A stretch of 64,000 nucleotides of DNA, taken from the NCBI GenBank assembly GCA_041658685.1, contig JBAZZS010000002.1, positions 248,001 to 312,000 of the forward strand, given 5' to 3'. Below the pieces are notes generated by a model. The model had not been told where the DNA came from. It saw only the letters and a program-made list of their open reading frames with translations, and searched no databases. The position numbers were made by a program, and so were the translations under genes. This stretch comes from Candidatus Gracilibacteria bacterium (GTDB taxonomy: Bacteria; Patescibacteriota; Gracilibacteria; UBA1369; UBA12473). This document shows, piece by piece, positions 34,760 to 43,567 of the stretch (within the stretch, counting starts at the first letter, position 1; every line of letters begins with the position of its first letter).

Positions 34760-35104
34760 TTAATCCCGGGAGAAGCGGTCTTCCTCGGGTTCGTCGGGGG
34801 CGGGAAGGGCCCGATAGGGAATGGGAGGCGCGAACGCCTTCCATTTCCTTCCCGAGAGCTCCCACACGACGTGGGTGATGCCCGCGCCCACAAAAATAGA
34901 CAGGGGAAGAGCCAGGACAGTTGCGACTGTCCAACCGATCACGACCCCGATTGCCGTCCAGAGGACGGCAAATGCGGGCGCCCCGGCACCGTACGCCCAC
35001 CAAAAGAGGAGGCCGAAACCTCCTCCGACGGTGGCCCCGACCACACTTAAGACCGCCCCTAACACCAAAAACACAAAAAAACTCAAAAGAAGTCGCGGAA
35101 CCAC
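34760..35104 (-). CDS. GC-rich small membrane protein (cassette B)
   Basis: 114 aa from a GTG at 35104, which follows a strong Shine-Dalgarno (GGAGGTGA, six nt spacing). Three or more Gly/Ala/Val-rich transmembrane segments cover residues 4-90 (LLLSFFVFLVLGAVLSVVGA, FAVLWTAIGVVIGWTVATVL), followed by a Pro/acidic tail. No family is recognised, and it does not look related to the cassette A protein. Codon use is strongly GC-ending. A longer competing minus frame (34614-35216) lacks protein character. Confidence 0.7.
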   Translation of the reverse strand: MVPRLLLSFFVFLVLGAVLSVVGATVGGGFGLLFWWAYGAGAPAFAVLWTAIGVVIGWTVATVLALPLSIFVGAGITHVVWELSGRKWKAFAPPIPYRALPAPDEPEEDRFSRD

Positions 35105-35231
35105 GGTTCACCTCCAGAGGTTGTAGGTCACTAAGACCGCGGATGCAGTGCGCACTGTCATCCGGGCCCGTACGATTTGATCTCCTACGATCAAGCCGCG
35201 CGGCCACGGGTGACATTTTTAACTTTTTCTC

Positions 35232-35348
35232 TCCAAACGAACAAAAACTGTGAAGAGGAAGAATCGGCGCATGGTTTTACCCAAGACCCATTCCTACCAT
35301 TTCACAGTCTTATCCGCTTGGACTTGCCAATTTTTCAAAGAACAGAGG
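35232..35348 (-). ncRNA. Undescribed structured RNA, copy B
   Basis: On the minus strand: CTGTTCTTTGAAAAATTGGC at the 5' end, P1 TCCAAGCG / CGTTTGGA (35315-35322 with 35232-35239, one G-U), 6/7-nt internal loop, P2 ACTGTGAA / TTCACAGT (35301-35308 with 35247-35254), and a 46-nt head starting ATGGTAGGAA and ending TCTTCCTC. P1 position 7 changes from T-A in copy A to C-G here, and most of P2 changes in pairs. The G-U pairs would be A-C mismatches on the other strand, so the minus strand is transcribed. Its 5' end coincides with the predicted start of transcription. Confidence 0.72.
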
Positions 35349-35352
35349 GTTT

Positions 35353-35382
35353 AGCCTATCCCCTTTTTTACTGTTCTGTCAA
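35353..35382 (-). promoter_or_regulatory. Minus-strand promoter of cassette B
   Basis: TTGACA (plus 35377-35382), 18-bp spacer, TAGGCT (plus 35353-35358). The start of transcription near 35346 is the first base of RNA copy B. Confidence 0.65.
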
Positions 35383-35416
35383 TTTTTGCTTAATCGCAGA
35401 GAATCCTTTTTCTCAA

Positions 35417-36298
35417 TTATTTATTTTTTTGCCTCTCCCTAAGTACTTCCGGGCTTTTTTTACTACTAGCTCCTTTCGAAGGAGATGGCTTCACTACGGG
35501 TTGTTTTTCGGGGGACGTTTCGGAAGTTGCTTCTTCTTCTCGCGAGCGAAATTTGAGCTTTTCTAATAATTGGCTAAAACTTTCCGACCATGATCCTCCC
35601 TCTGTTTGTGATGAAGGCTCCGAAATAACGGGAGGGTTGTTGGTAGGTTCGGAGACGGGTTCACTAATCGATGTTTCTTGTGTGGGATTACTATCTCTAT
35701 CCTCTCCCCTATATAGTTCTACTCCTTTTGCTAAGGAAACTGCGGTTAGCCCTCCGGCAAAGAAAAACCATAACTTAAGGCGACGTCTAAGGATGGTTCT
35801 TTCTCCTTTTATTTCTTCGAGATTGGAACGTAGCTCTCGCACATTACTTCGTAGACTAGCCAGCTCGACATTCTCTCGCGCAGCGATTGACTTCTGGAGT
35901 TGAGATCCTGCTTCCGTGGTGTGCTGATTGGCGAGGTTGGTCTCCACCTCGGTTTGCAATCTAGTTGGGAACTCTACATTGGCTCTACGAGTCTTATCGA
36001 GTTGATCTAAGGCTTGGCTCCATTCTTGTTGCGCAATGTATACCTTGGCCAGCAATAAATGCGCGTCGCCGTCGTCCGGGTTAAGACAGAGGAGCATTCT
36101 AAGGCGATCGCGGGCCGCGCCCAATAAACCTTGGCGGGCGAGGGATAAACCTTCTTCGAAAAGTTCTAAAGGGGCATCAAATTGGGTTACTTCGAAGAGC
36201 TGATTCATTCTGTCCAATGCGCCTTTGGGGCCAGTGTCATCTGTGAGAAAACGAACATCAACCGAGGTAGGATCGAAGGCCTCATTTTTTTCACCCAT
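35417..36298 (-). CDS. TPR/coiled-coil protein with one transmembrane helix
   Basis: 293 aa. TPR-like repeats at about 43-105 (FEEGLSLARQGLLGAARDRLRMLLCLNPDDGDAHLL..), a coiled coil at 120-170 (ENVELASLRSNVRELRSNLEEI), a transmembrane segment at 173-190 (LWFFFAGGLTAVSLA), then a Ser/Pro/Glu-rich disordered tail ending in KNK. Family not recognised. It resembles in layout, but not clearly in sequence, the TPR protein at 25108. It lies upstream of cassette B on the same strand. Confidence 0.65.
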   Translation of the reverse strand: MGEKNEAFDPTSVDVRFLTDDTGPKGALDRMNQLFEVTQFDAPLELFEEGLSLARQGLLGAARDRLRMLLCLNPDDGDAHLLLAKVYIAQQEWSQALDQLDKTRRANVEFPTRLQTEVETNLANQHTTEAGSQLQKSIAARENVELASLRSNVRELRSNLEEIKGERTILRRRLKLWFFFAGGLTAVSLAKGVELYRGEDRDSNPTQETSISEPVSEPTNNPPVISEPSSQTEGGSWSESFSQLLEKLKFRSREEEATSETSPEKQPVVKPSPSKGASSKKSPEVLRERQKNK

Positions 36299-36373
36299 AA
36301 AGAAAAATTATAAATTTAAAAAAGAGGGTTTAAAGTACATCCTCCTTGCTTTTTTGTCAAGATTATTCTTTAA

Positions 36374-38272
36374 CTACTCCGCCACAGTCGTTGCCGCGTC
36401 TTCGCTCGGCGTATCGCCGTACCCGGGTGTGCCTTCGCCCACCATATATTTGGCGGCCCAGGGATGGTAGGGGCTCACGATTTGATTGGTGACAGAAGTC
36501 CCGTCCGCATACAAAATCGTTTGAATCCATGTGGCGGTGAAACCCGCGTGCGCGGTGTCGACTTGTTCGATTTCTCCGGGGGCGAGATCCGGCGTGACGG
36601 TGTATTGAGGGGCCGGAGCGCCCGCCTGATTGGTGATATAGGGTCCGTCCATGGTTACGCTTCTCCCATCTTTTGTTCCGTAAAATTTAAAATAAGCCTC
36701 ACCCCAGTCCACATACGATTGAATTAAAATCGGGGTGGCCATGTCATTTTTAAAAACCAAATCCACGGTGGGCGGATAAACCGTTGCGTCCAAGCCCCAC
36801 CCGAGCGGGTACGCATAATACTTGACCGCGTAGGCATGCGCGTGACGTTCGATGACCGGCAATCCGGTGAATAAAACCGCACGATACAACGTTGAGGAAA
36901 CCTGGCAAATTCCTCCTCCATATTCGGGCACGGTTTTGCCTTCTTTGATTACGAGTTCTTTGAGATACCCGGTGCTCCCGTCCACAGGCCCCAGCTGATC
37001 GCCAAATGTAAATTCTTCGCCCGGCTGAATGAGCACACCATTGAATCGTTCAATTCCCACGCCAATATTGTGAATACGATTGGTTGGCGAACCATTATAC
37101 GCGGAATATCCGGTGGCCACCAATTCCGTGATTCCTTGAGCCCGCAATTCTTCCGGGGCGTTGACTTTTCCTTTTGTGACTTGGATCGGGAGTTCCACAC
37201 TGCTCAATCCTTGATCCAGCGCGAGGTTTAAAAAATCGTTTAAATTTTCATATTGAATCGCGAGGCCATCCACTGCCGTGCCTTCAAACGTGATGGCTCC
37301 ATTTTCATCCATTAAAATCGTGACGTCTTGCGATGCGGTTTCGACGTCCGGGGCGATGGTGTCGCGAACATACGTTTCAATGGCTGCGGGGTCGACCTGA
37401 ACCTGAATTTCGGGAGCTGAAATCAGCGTTTGCCCATCGGGAGTATCGGTTGCATCTACTGCTTTTGGCGCCGTGCTTTTCACTTTCTCTTTTGGTGTGA
37501 AGGAGAGCCAATCCAAATGATCGAGCCAATAAATATCCCAGGAATTCGTGGTGGTGTAGAGGGTCACGGTTTGGTTCAACGTATTTTTAAGTAAATCTTT
37601 TTGCGACTCAAGTTCTGCGGCCGTGATGTTGGGAAAAAGCTCCACGGTTGCGATTTCGACGGGGGAGGAATCCAAATTTTTGATGAGAGAATCCATATTT
37701 TCGTAAAATTGCCCCATGTCTGCGGTCCATCCGTTCGATTCGAGTGAAATATCGAAGGAATCCGTGTAAGGATTGTAGCTGACGCGCGGTTCCTGCGCGG
37801 CCACGGTGAGATTGATGATGCGAGCATTGAGGGCGTTGCGTAAAATTTCATCATCGTATTCATATACAACAGCGACTTCTTTTTGCCCCAATAAGCCTCC
37901 TTCAAATGAAGTAAACGAGGTGAACCAATTCATCACCGGGATGGATTCGACACTTGCGGTTTTATTGAGCGTGATGCCCAATTCTGCAAGAGTAAAGGTG
38001 TACGAAGTGCCTTCGAAAATCAAATTAATGGGGGCTTGTTCGTAGGCGTCGAGTTTTTCACTTAAGGTTTGTTGAACGTCCTCGGCTTGAGCCAAGCTGA
38101 TGTCTTGTCCAAACATGGATGTGTGAGGCGCAACTTTCCCGTTGAGCGCGACTTGCACGCCAATAACGGTTGCGATCACTCCCACCAGCAATCCGCCGAG
38201 CAAAAAAAGCCCTTTCTTGGAAGAAGGGGTTTTGGGATGCGCAATTTTAGATTTTTCGGATTTTTTTCCCAT
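36374..38272 (-). CDS. VanW-family protein with peptidoglycan-binding-like domains
   Basis: 632 aa. One transmembrane anchor (21-45), then repeated PG_binding_4/YoaR-like domains to about 370, then a VanW domain (GYSAYNGSPTNRIHNIG, EEFTFGDQLGPV, EYGGGICQVSSTLYRAVLFTGL, RHAHAYAV, GLDATVYPP). VanW proteins occur in glycopeptide-resistance clusters and many Gram-positive and CPR genomes; their biochemical role is not settled. It faces the outside of the membrane. First in position downstream of ytxH-like and rny on this strand. Confidence 0.88.
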   Translation of the reverse strand: MGKKSEKSKIAHPKTPSSKKGLFLLGGLLVGVIATVIGVQVALNGKVAPHTSMFGQDISLAQAEDVQQTLSEKLDAYEQAPINLIFEGTSYTFTLAELGITLNKTASVESIPVMNWFTSFTSFEGGLLGQKEVAVVYEYDDEILRNALNARIINLTVAAQEPRVSYNPYTDSFDISLESNGWTADMGQFYENMDSLIKNLDSSPVEIATVELFPNITAAELESQKDLLKNTLNQTVTLYTTTNSWDIYWLDHLDWLSFTPKEKVKSTAPKAVDATDTPDGQTLISAPEIQVQVDPAAIETYVRDTIAPDVETASQDVTILMDENGAITFEGTAVDGLAIQYENLNDFLNLALDQGLSSVELPIQVTKGKVNAPEELRAQGITELVATGYSAYNGSPTNRIHNIGVGIERFNGVLIQPGEEFTFGDQLGPVDGSTGYLKELVIKEGKTVPEYGGGICQVSSTLYRAVLFTGLPVIERHAHAYAVKYYAYPLGWGLDATVYPPTVDLVFKNDMATPILIQSYVDWGEAYFKFYGTKDGRSVTMDGPYITNQAGAPAPQYTVTPDLAPGEIEQVDTAHAGFTATWIQTILYADGTSVTNQIVSPYHPWAAKYMVGEGTPGYGDTPSEDAATTVAE

Positions 38273-38277
38273 GGATT

Positions 38278-38709
38278 TTATTTGGGTTCTTCGGAGTTAA
38301 TGTCTAAAGTGGATGCCCGAATTTCGCTCGGGGTTTCTTTGGGCACTTCCTTGAGTCCGGCCCGGTGTTCTTGGGTGGGGGCTTGAGTTGTTTTTTTTCG
38401 TAAAACCAAATGTTTTAAAAGTCGGCCAATACCAAATACGGTTTCCTTGGTGAGTTTTCCCACTTCTTCCAATTCGGCTTTGTTTTCCTCGAATTCTTCC
38501 ATTCCTTTTTCGATGAGTTTTTTACCTTCTTCACGGCCTTCCTTAAGTTGTTCTTTTAAAAATTCTCGAGTGTCTTTGCCTTTTTTCGGGGCCACGGCCA
38601 AGCCGATCACGGACCCGACTGCAGTGCCAATGATGGCACCCATGATGATTTTATCAAGCATGCTTTTTTTCTCGGGCTTTTCTTCTTTTTTAGGGTCGAA
38701 CCAGGACAT
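38278..38709 (-). CDS. YtxH-domain small membrane protein
   Basis: 143 aa. Basic N terminus, one Gly/Ala-rich transmembrane helix (MLDKIIMGAIIGTAVGSVIGLAVAPKKGKDTREFL), then a long amphipathic coiled coil. This is the YtxH (gas-vesicle-protein-like) pattern, found in stress-related proteins. It lies 5 bp before the VanW gene and 45 bp after rny. Confidence 0.75.
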   Translation of the reverse strand: MSWFDPKKEEKPEKKSMLDKIIMGAIIGTAVGSVIGLAVAPKKGKDTREFLKEQLKEGREEGKKLIEKGMEEFEENKAELEEVGKLTKETVFGIGRLLKHLVLRKKTTQAPTQEHRAGLKEVPKETPSEIRASTLDINSEEPK

Positions 38710-38754
38710 GGGGGAAAGTTAGGGAATTAGGGGAGACATTCGCTTCGCTCATGT

Positions 38755-40299
38755 CTATTCGCTGCGGGTCTGTTTTTCTCTGGCAACGGAAGTCCAATCG
38801 CGGTGGCGAATCAAGCTGACTTTCACATTCCCGGGATACGTGAGCTCTGTTTCGATTTTAGTGGCAATGCCATGCGCCAATTCCATCATCATTTCATCTG
38901 TGATTTTTATCGGATCCACAAGTACGCGAACCTCACGTCCCGCGGAAATCGCAAAAGTTTTCTTAACGCCATCAAATGAAGCGGCCACGCCCTCCAATCC
39001 ACGAATGCGTTCAAGGTAACGCTCCAAAGACTCAAGGCGAGCCCCGGGGCGACTGGCGGACAACGCGTCCGCAGCCATGATGAGTTTAGCTTCAATACTT
39101 TGCAACGGCTCTCCTTCGTGATGAGCCCATGCGGCATGCACCACCTCGGGCGGATAGCCATGTTTTTCCAAAATTTCTTTGGTAAGAATATCGTGTCCTT
39201 TATCGCTTTCTTCGGAAATGGCCTTACCGATATCATGCAAAAATCCGGCCACTCGAGCCAAGGCTACATTGCCTCCGATTTCAGAAGCCAAAATCCCGGC
39301 AAACATCCCGACCTCCAAACTATGGTTGAGCGCGTTTTGTCCGTAGCTGGTACGGAAATAAAGTTTTCCAAGGTACGCCAAAATTTCATCCGGGACATTT
39401 TTTAGCCCCATTTTTTGACACGCTTTTAAGGCTTGGGATTGCATCATCTTTTCAACGGTTTTTTCTCCGCGAGACAAGGCGTCGTCAATTTTTTTAAATG
39501 TGATGGGCCCTTTTTCTCTTTGTAAAATTTCCAACGCCTCTTTCGCGATGTGGCGTTTTAAAACGCTGTAACTCCCCACGGTGATGATTTTGGGGTAATC
39601 GTTAAAAATCACTTCCACGTCTATTTTTTCTTCGAAGTAAGCAATGTTTTCCCCTTTTTCTCCAATCACGGCCGGCTTGAATTGTTCGGCCCGCACTTCG
39701 ACCGTGGTTTCGGCGTGATCCACGGAACTTTTTTCACCGTATTTTTGAATAGCACCCAATAATAAATTCTTGGCGAGCTTGCCAACGTCTTCTTCTTTTT
39801 CCGCCAAGCGATTTTTGATGAATTTTTCTTTATGTTCAAGGATTTCATTGGAAGTGGACTGAATCGCTTCTTGAATGGCTTCTTCCTTGGTCCGATTTGT
39901 CTTTTTGAGTAAAATATCGACCATTTTTTGCCCGCCGTTTTGAATCTCGTCACGAGCGGTCTTAATCTCTTCTTTCAGTCCGTTGACTTGGTCGGTGATG
40001 ATTTTATTTTTATCCAATAATGTCTGCGCTTGTTTCTCCTTAAAAGTAACGAATTCTTGCGCACGCTTGAGATGAGCTTCGATGCGTTTATTTTCTTCTT
40101 GAGCAAGATGCTTGATTTCTCCGGAACGAGAATGCGCTTCTTTTTTGATGCGTTCGGCATCGGTTTTTGTTTCCGCAATCAGGGTATGAATTTTTTTTTG
40201 AACTTCCTGCTCTCGCTCTTGAGTGTGTGAATGCTTAAGCAGGTAGGCGGCACCGCCACCCACCAAGGCGCTGATGATAAAAGAAAGAATAAGGGGCAT
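38755..40299 (-). CDS. rny: Ribonuclease Y
   Basis: 514 aa. N-terminal transmembrane helix (3-21), a long coiled coil (25-180), KH domain with GEKG at 213-216, then the HD domain (GFLHDIGKA, His355-Asp356; AHHEGEP; MAADALSASRPGAR). Membrane-bound endoribonuclease that starts mRNA decay. The last residues (QTRSE) and the region after the stop lie in a small hairpin, as for several genes in this window. Confidence 0.95.
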   Translation of the reverse strand: MPLILSFIISALVGGGAAYLLKHSHTQEREQEVQKKIHTLIAETKTDAERIKKEAHSRSGEIKHLAQEENKRIEAHLKRAQEFVTFKEKQAQTLLDKNKIITDQVNGLKEEIKTARDEIQNGGQKMVDILLKKTNRTKEEAIQEAIQSTSNEILEHKEKFIKNRLAEKEEDVGKLAKNLLLGAIQKYGEKSSVDHAETTVEVRAEQFKPAVIGEKGENIAYFEEKIDVEVIFNDYPKIITVGSYSVLKRHIAKEALEILQREKGPITFKKIDDALSRGEKTVEKMMQSQALKACQKMGLKNVPDEILAYLGKLYFRTSYGQNALNHSLEVGMFAGILASEIGGNVALARVAGFLHDIGKAISEESDKGHDILTKEILEKHGYPPEVVHAAWAHHEGEPLQSIEAKLIMAADALSASRPGARLESLERYLERIRGLEGVAASFDGVKKTFAISAGREVRVLVDPIKITDEMMMELAHGIATKIETELTYPGNVKVSLIRHRDWTSVAREKQTRSE

Positions 40300-40362
40300 G
40301 GGGAAATATTATTATGACATGCGTCAGTTTAGAAGGATTCCTCAAAAAAGCCAACGGCAAAA

Positions 40363-41553
40363 CTATTTGTACACTCCGGATTGTTTTTTTAAGTCGCAGG
40401 CGATTTTTTGGAATATTTTTAGAACTGCGTCGATCTCTTTTTTTGTCGTGAATCGACCGAAAGAAAATCGGATGGAATTGAAGGCGGCTTCCCTCGACAA
40501 ACCCAACGCGAGCAAAACATGGGAAGGGTCTGCGGACCCGGCCGTGCAAGCGGAACCGGCTGAAGCGTAAATTCCGGCATTGTCGAGTTTCATTAAAAGC
40601 ACTTCGCCGGGGATGGCGTGCAGAGTGAGGTTTAGGTTCCCGGGGAGACGACGATCGAGGTTGCCGTTGATTTTGAGTTGCGGAAAGTGCACTCGAAGCC
40701 CGTCGAGGAAATGATTTCGTAAAATTTTCAATCTTTTATTTTCAGCGTCGCGATCTGTTTCAATAAGACGGAGGGCTTCGGCAAAACCGACGATAGCGGG
40801 GACATTGTGCGTGCCGGCGCGAAGGCCTTGCTCCTGGCCTCCACCGAGGATTTGCGGCGTAATTTTTATTCCTTTTTTAACCCATAATAATCCGATGCCT
40901 TTGGGCCCATAAATTTTGCTCCCATTGAGGGTGAGAAGATCTATTCCTAAAGTTTTTACATCTAATTTTAAGGCACCGGGAGTCTGGCAGGCGTCGGTGT
41001 GAAAAAAGGGGAATTCGGTTGTATTTTCCTTGCGATGATTTTTTAAAATTTGGGCAATTTCAGCAAGAGGTTGAAGGGTCCCGATTTCATTATTTGCGGC
41101 CATGATGGACACTAAAATCGTCTCTTTTGTGAGTGCTTTTTTAAGAGCTTCAAGACTGACAATTCCGTCGCGATCTACAGGAAGGTATGTTACGCGAAAG
41201 CCTTTTTTCTCAAGGACTTTCATGGGCTGTAAAACCGCGTCGTGTTCGATGGCCGTGGTGATGAGGTGTTTGCCGTGAGAAGCGTAGGCGTCTGCAATCC
41301 CAAAAATGGCGAGGTTGTCGCTCTCTGTGCCACTTCCTGTAAAAATGAGTTCGCCGGGTGAGGCATTCAGGAAATCCGCGATGGTTTTTCGGGCGCGATC
41401 TACAGCTTCGCGGGCGTTTGAACCGAGGGTGTGAAGACTCGAGGGATTTCCGTATTCCTCACGAAAATAGGGGAGCATGGCGTTGAGGACCCGCGGGTCC
41501 ATGGGCGTGGAGGCGGCGGAGTCGAGATAGAGGGGAGAAGGTTTTGCGTTCAT
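40363..41553 (-). CDS. Cysteine desulfurase (NifS/IscS family)
   Basis: 396 aa from the ATG at 41553; starts at 41580 and 41592 would add residues without homology. PLP enzyme: YLDSAASTPMDPRVL, SGTESDNLAI, IEHDAVLQP, lysine in LNGSKIYGPKGIGLLWV (usually SAHKIYGPKG), and catalytic Cys in SAGSACTAGSADPSHVLLALG. It removes sulfur from cysteine for Fe-S clusters and tRNA thiolation. IspG and QueG in this window are Fe-S proteins that need it. No iscU or mnmA is adjacent, so the partner cannot be assigned. Confidence 0.9.
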   Translation of the reverse strand: MNAKPSPLYLDSAASTPMDPRVLNAMLPYFREEYGNPSSLHTLGSNAREAVDRARKTIADFLNASPGELIFTGSGTESDNLAIFGIADAYASHGKHLITTAIEHDAVLQPMKVLEKKGFRVTYLPVDRDGIVSLEALKKALTKETILVSIMAANNEIGTLQPLAEIAQILKNHRKENTTEFPFFHTDACQTPGALKLDVKTLGIDLLTLNGSKIYGPKGIGLLWVKKGIKITPQILGGGQEQGLRAGTHNVPAIVGFAEALRLIETDRDAENKRLKILRNHFLDGLRVHFPQLKINGNLDRRLPGNLNLTLHAIPGEVLLMKLDNAGIYASAGSACTAGSADPSHVLLALGLSREAAFNSIRFSFGRFTTKKEIDAVLKIFQKIACDLKKQSGVYK

Positions 41554-41640
41554 TTTTCGTTTAGAAAAAGGTAATGACATTTTCGTTATCATAGAGATGC
41601 CTTCATTCTAGCTCTTTTTTAAATTTTAAAAAATGAACCC

Positions 41641-41669
41641 TTGTATGTGTATCCCAAATGAGATACAAT
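41641..41669 (+). promoter_or_regulatory. Promoter and operator of the toxin-antitoxin pair
   Basis: TTGTAT (41641-41646), 17-bp spacer, TACAAT (41664-41669). An inverted repeat TGTATC / GATACA (41648-41667, 8-nt centre) overlaps the spacer and -10, where a RelB-type antitoxin would bind to repress its own genes. A second TATAAT is at 41684. Confidence 0.65.
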
Positions 41670-41698
41670 TAGGTCTTACAACCTATAATCAATAAAAT

Positions 41699-41938
41699 AT
41701 GGCTAGCAAATCTGCGATGATCCGCGCTCGGATTGAACCCAAGGCAAAAAATGATGCTGAATGCATTCTAAGACACCTGGGATTAAATCCAACGGATGCC
41801 ATTTCCATCTTTTATCGCCAAATTGTGATCAAGAAGGGTATTCCCTTTTCCCTCGATCTAGAAGAGGAAGATATTTCTGGAAATTACATTCCTATCAAAT
41901 CCAATAAACATCTTAAATCCATACTAAAACTGAAATAA
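41699..41938 (+). CDS. RelB/DinJ-type antitoxin
   Basis: 79 aa. N-terminal ribbon-helix-helix (MIRARIEPKAKNDAECILRHLGLNPTDAISIFYRQIVIKKGIPF) as in DinJ; the C terminus would wrap the toxin. The stop abuts the toxin start (TAAATG), so translation is coupled. Confidence 0.88.
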   Translation: MASKSAMIRARIEPKAKNDAECILRHLGLNPTDAISIFYRQIVIKKGIPFSLDLEEEDISGNYIPIKSNKHLKSILKLK

Positions 41939-42211
41939 ATGTATGCTCTTTATATTCACAAAGATGCCGAAAAATCCTTACAGAAAGCGCAAAAAAGGAT
42001 TCGACAAAAAGCGTTCAATTGTATTAGTTGTTTAAGGGATAAGGGGACCGTTGGAAGTCCTTTCCCTGTCGCACCCCTTCATGGTGATTTCAAGAAATTC
42101 AAATACTATGAAGCTAAAATCGACAAGGATTATCGTATTATTTTTCGAATAGAAAATAACGGTTTGTACATTCGTGCTGCAGGTACTCATAATGCCCTTG
42201 GAACGGGATAA
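41939..42211 (+). CDS. YafQ/RelE-type mRNA interferase toxin
   Basis: 90 aa of the RelE/ParE fold: YIHKDAEKSLQKAQKRI, PLHGDFKKFKYYEAKIDKDYRIIFRIENNGLYIRAAGTHNAL. The central HGD..YE..I..DYRIIF pattern fits YafQ. The usual catalytic C-terminal His is at THNAL. Probably cleaves mRNA on the ribosome when freed from the antitoxin. Confidence 0.85.
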   Translation: MYALYIHKDAEKSLQKAQKRIRQKAFNCISCLRDKGTVGSPFPVAPLHGDFKKFKYYEAKIDKDYRIIFRIENNGLYIRAAGTHNALGTG

Positions 42212-42261
42212 TAACGGCGCTAATATTCAGCCATACGATTTGCATTTTTTAATTTTTTCTT

Positions 42262-43557
42262 ATGAAAGTTTCCATTACGGACTTGTCGGCGCAGGTGGGC
42301 AAAGAAGTTACCATTGAAGGTTGGATGTACAACAAACGCCAAAGTGGAAAATTGTTTTTTTTACAACTCCGCGACGGAAGCGGATTTGTGCAGGGCGTGT
42401 TGGCGGAAAATGATGCCGGGCCCGAAGTTTTTAAAAAAGCGGACCAATTGCAAATGGAATCTTCCTGCAAAGTCACGGGGATTGTGAGCAAGCATCCGAA
42501 ATTCGACGATGTATTCGAGCTTCAAATTAAAGACATTGAAATCCTTCAAATTCCTCCCGAGGATTATCCGATTGCCAAGAAAGAACATGGCCCAGATTTT
42601 CTCCTCGACAACCGTCATTTATGGTTGAGGTCGAGCAAACAATGGGCGATTTTGCGTGTTCGGGACGCCATTATTTCTGCGGTTTTTGATTTTTTCCATC
42701 AGAATGGATTTGTTAAAATCGACACTCCGATTTTGACCCCCAATGCGTGCGAAGGCGCAACCACGTTGTTTGAAATCAATTATTTTGATGAGGAAACGGT
42801 TTATTTATCGCAATCCGGGCAATTGTATCTGGAAGCGGCGATCATGTCTGTGGGCCGCGGGTTTGATTTTGGCCCAGTTTTTCGTGCGGAAAAGAGCAAA
42901 ACCAAGCGCCACCTCACTGAGTTTTGGATGATGGATGCCGAGGCTGCGTTTGTGGATCATGAGGAAAACCTCAGAACTCAAGAAAATATGGTGGTTTTTA
43001 TTGTGGAACGTTGCCTTGAACGATGCCAAAAAGAATTAAAAATTCTCGAGCGAAATATTGAGCCATTGAAAAAAATTAAAGCGCCGTTCAAGCGCCTGAC
43101 TTACACCGAGGCGCTGGATGTTTTGCATAAAAACGGATCGGATATTCAATTCGGACAAGACCTCGGAAACGATGACGAGGTTTTACTCACCAAAGACAGT
43201 GATGTGCCGGTTTTTATTCACAAATGGCCCAAATCCATCAAACCGTTTTACATGAAAGATGATCCGGAAAATCCGGATTTGGTTCTCAATGACGACCTCA
43301 TTGGCACCGAAGGTTCCGGAGAGTTGATCGGCGGCTCACAAAGAGAGGACAGTTATGAAATTTTGAAAGCGAAAATTGAAGAAGCGGGACTTAAAGGACC
43401 GGAATATCAATGGTATCTCGATTTGCGAAAATTTGGAGGCGTGCCTCACAGTGGATTCGGGCTCGGCTTGGAACGCATGGTGCGCTTTATCACCGGAGCC
43501 GAACACATTCGTGAGACGATTCCGTTCCCGAGGATGCTGAATCGAGTACGGCCGTAA
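42262..43557 (+). CDS. asnS: Asparaginyl-tRNA synthetase
   Basis: 431 aa class IIb synthetase. N-terminal OB fold (VTIEGWMYNKRQSGKLFFLQLRDGSG), motif 2 GPVFRAEKSKTKRHLTEFWMMDAEAAF, motif 3 HSGFGLGLERMVRFITG, then IRETIPFPR, the AsnRS C terminus. Its presence means Asn-tRNA can be made directly, without the Asp-tRNA amidation route. Confidence 0.95.
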   Translation: MKVSITDLSAQVGKEVTIEGWMYNKRQSGKLFFLQLRDGSGFVQGVLAENDAGPEVFKKADQLQMESSCKVTGIVSKHPKFDDVFELQIKDIEILQIPPEDYPIAKKEHGPDFLLDNRHLWLRSSKQWAILRVRDAIISAVFDFFHQNGFVKIDTPILTPNACEGATTLFEINYFDEETVYLSQSGQLYLEAAIMSVGRGFDFGPVFRAEKSKTKRHLTEFWMMDAEAAFVDHEENLRTQENMVVFIVERCLERCQKELKILERNIEPLKKIKAPFKRLTYTEALDVLHKNGSDIQFGQDLGNDDEVLLTKDSDVPVFIHKWPKSIKPFYMKDDPENPDLVLNDDLIGTEGSGELIGGSQREDSYEILKAKIEEAGLKGPEYQWYLDLRKFGGVPHSGFGLGLERMVRFITGAEHIRETIPFPRMLNRVRP

Positions 43558-43567
43558 AAACATAACA

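Larger units (their letters stand above)
35105..35416 (-). other. 312-bp leader and intergenic region of cassette B
   Basis: Non-coding. In minus-strand order: promoter (35353-35382), RNA copy B, a hairpin with outer arms CCCGT / ACGGG (35168-35210) and inner TTGATC / GATCAA, and a second hairpin (GGATG..CATCC with CAGTGC/GCACTG inside, 35141-35163), then the SD. The layout parallels cassette A. Confidence 0.65.

Noticed and set aside
34614..35216. Minus-strand frame of 200 aa over cassette B
   Set aside because: Arg/Pro/Gly-rich translation typical of GC-rich shadow frames; the 114-aa frame has SD, transmembrane pattern and terminator.
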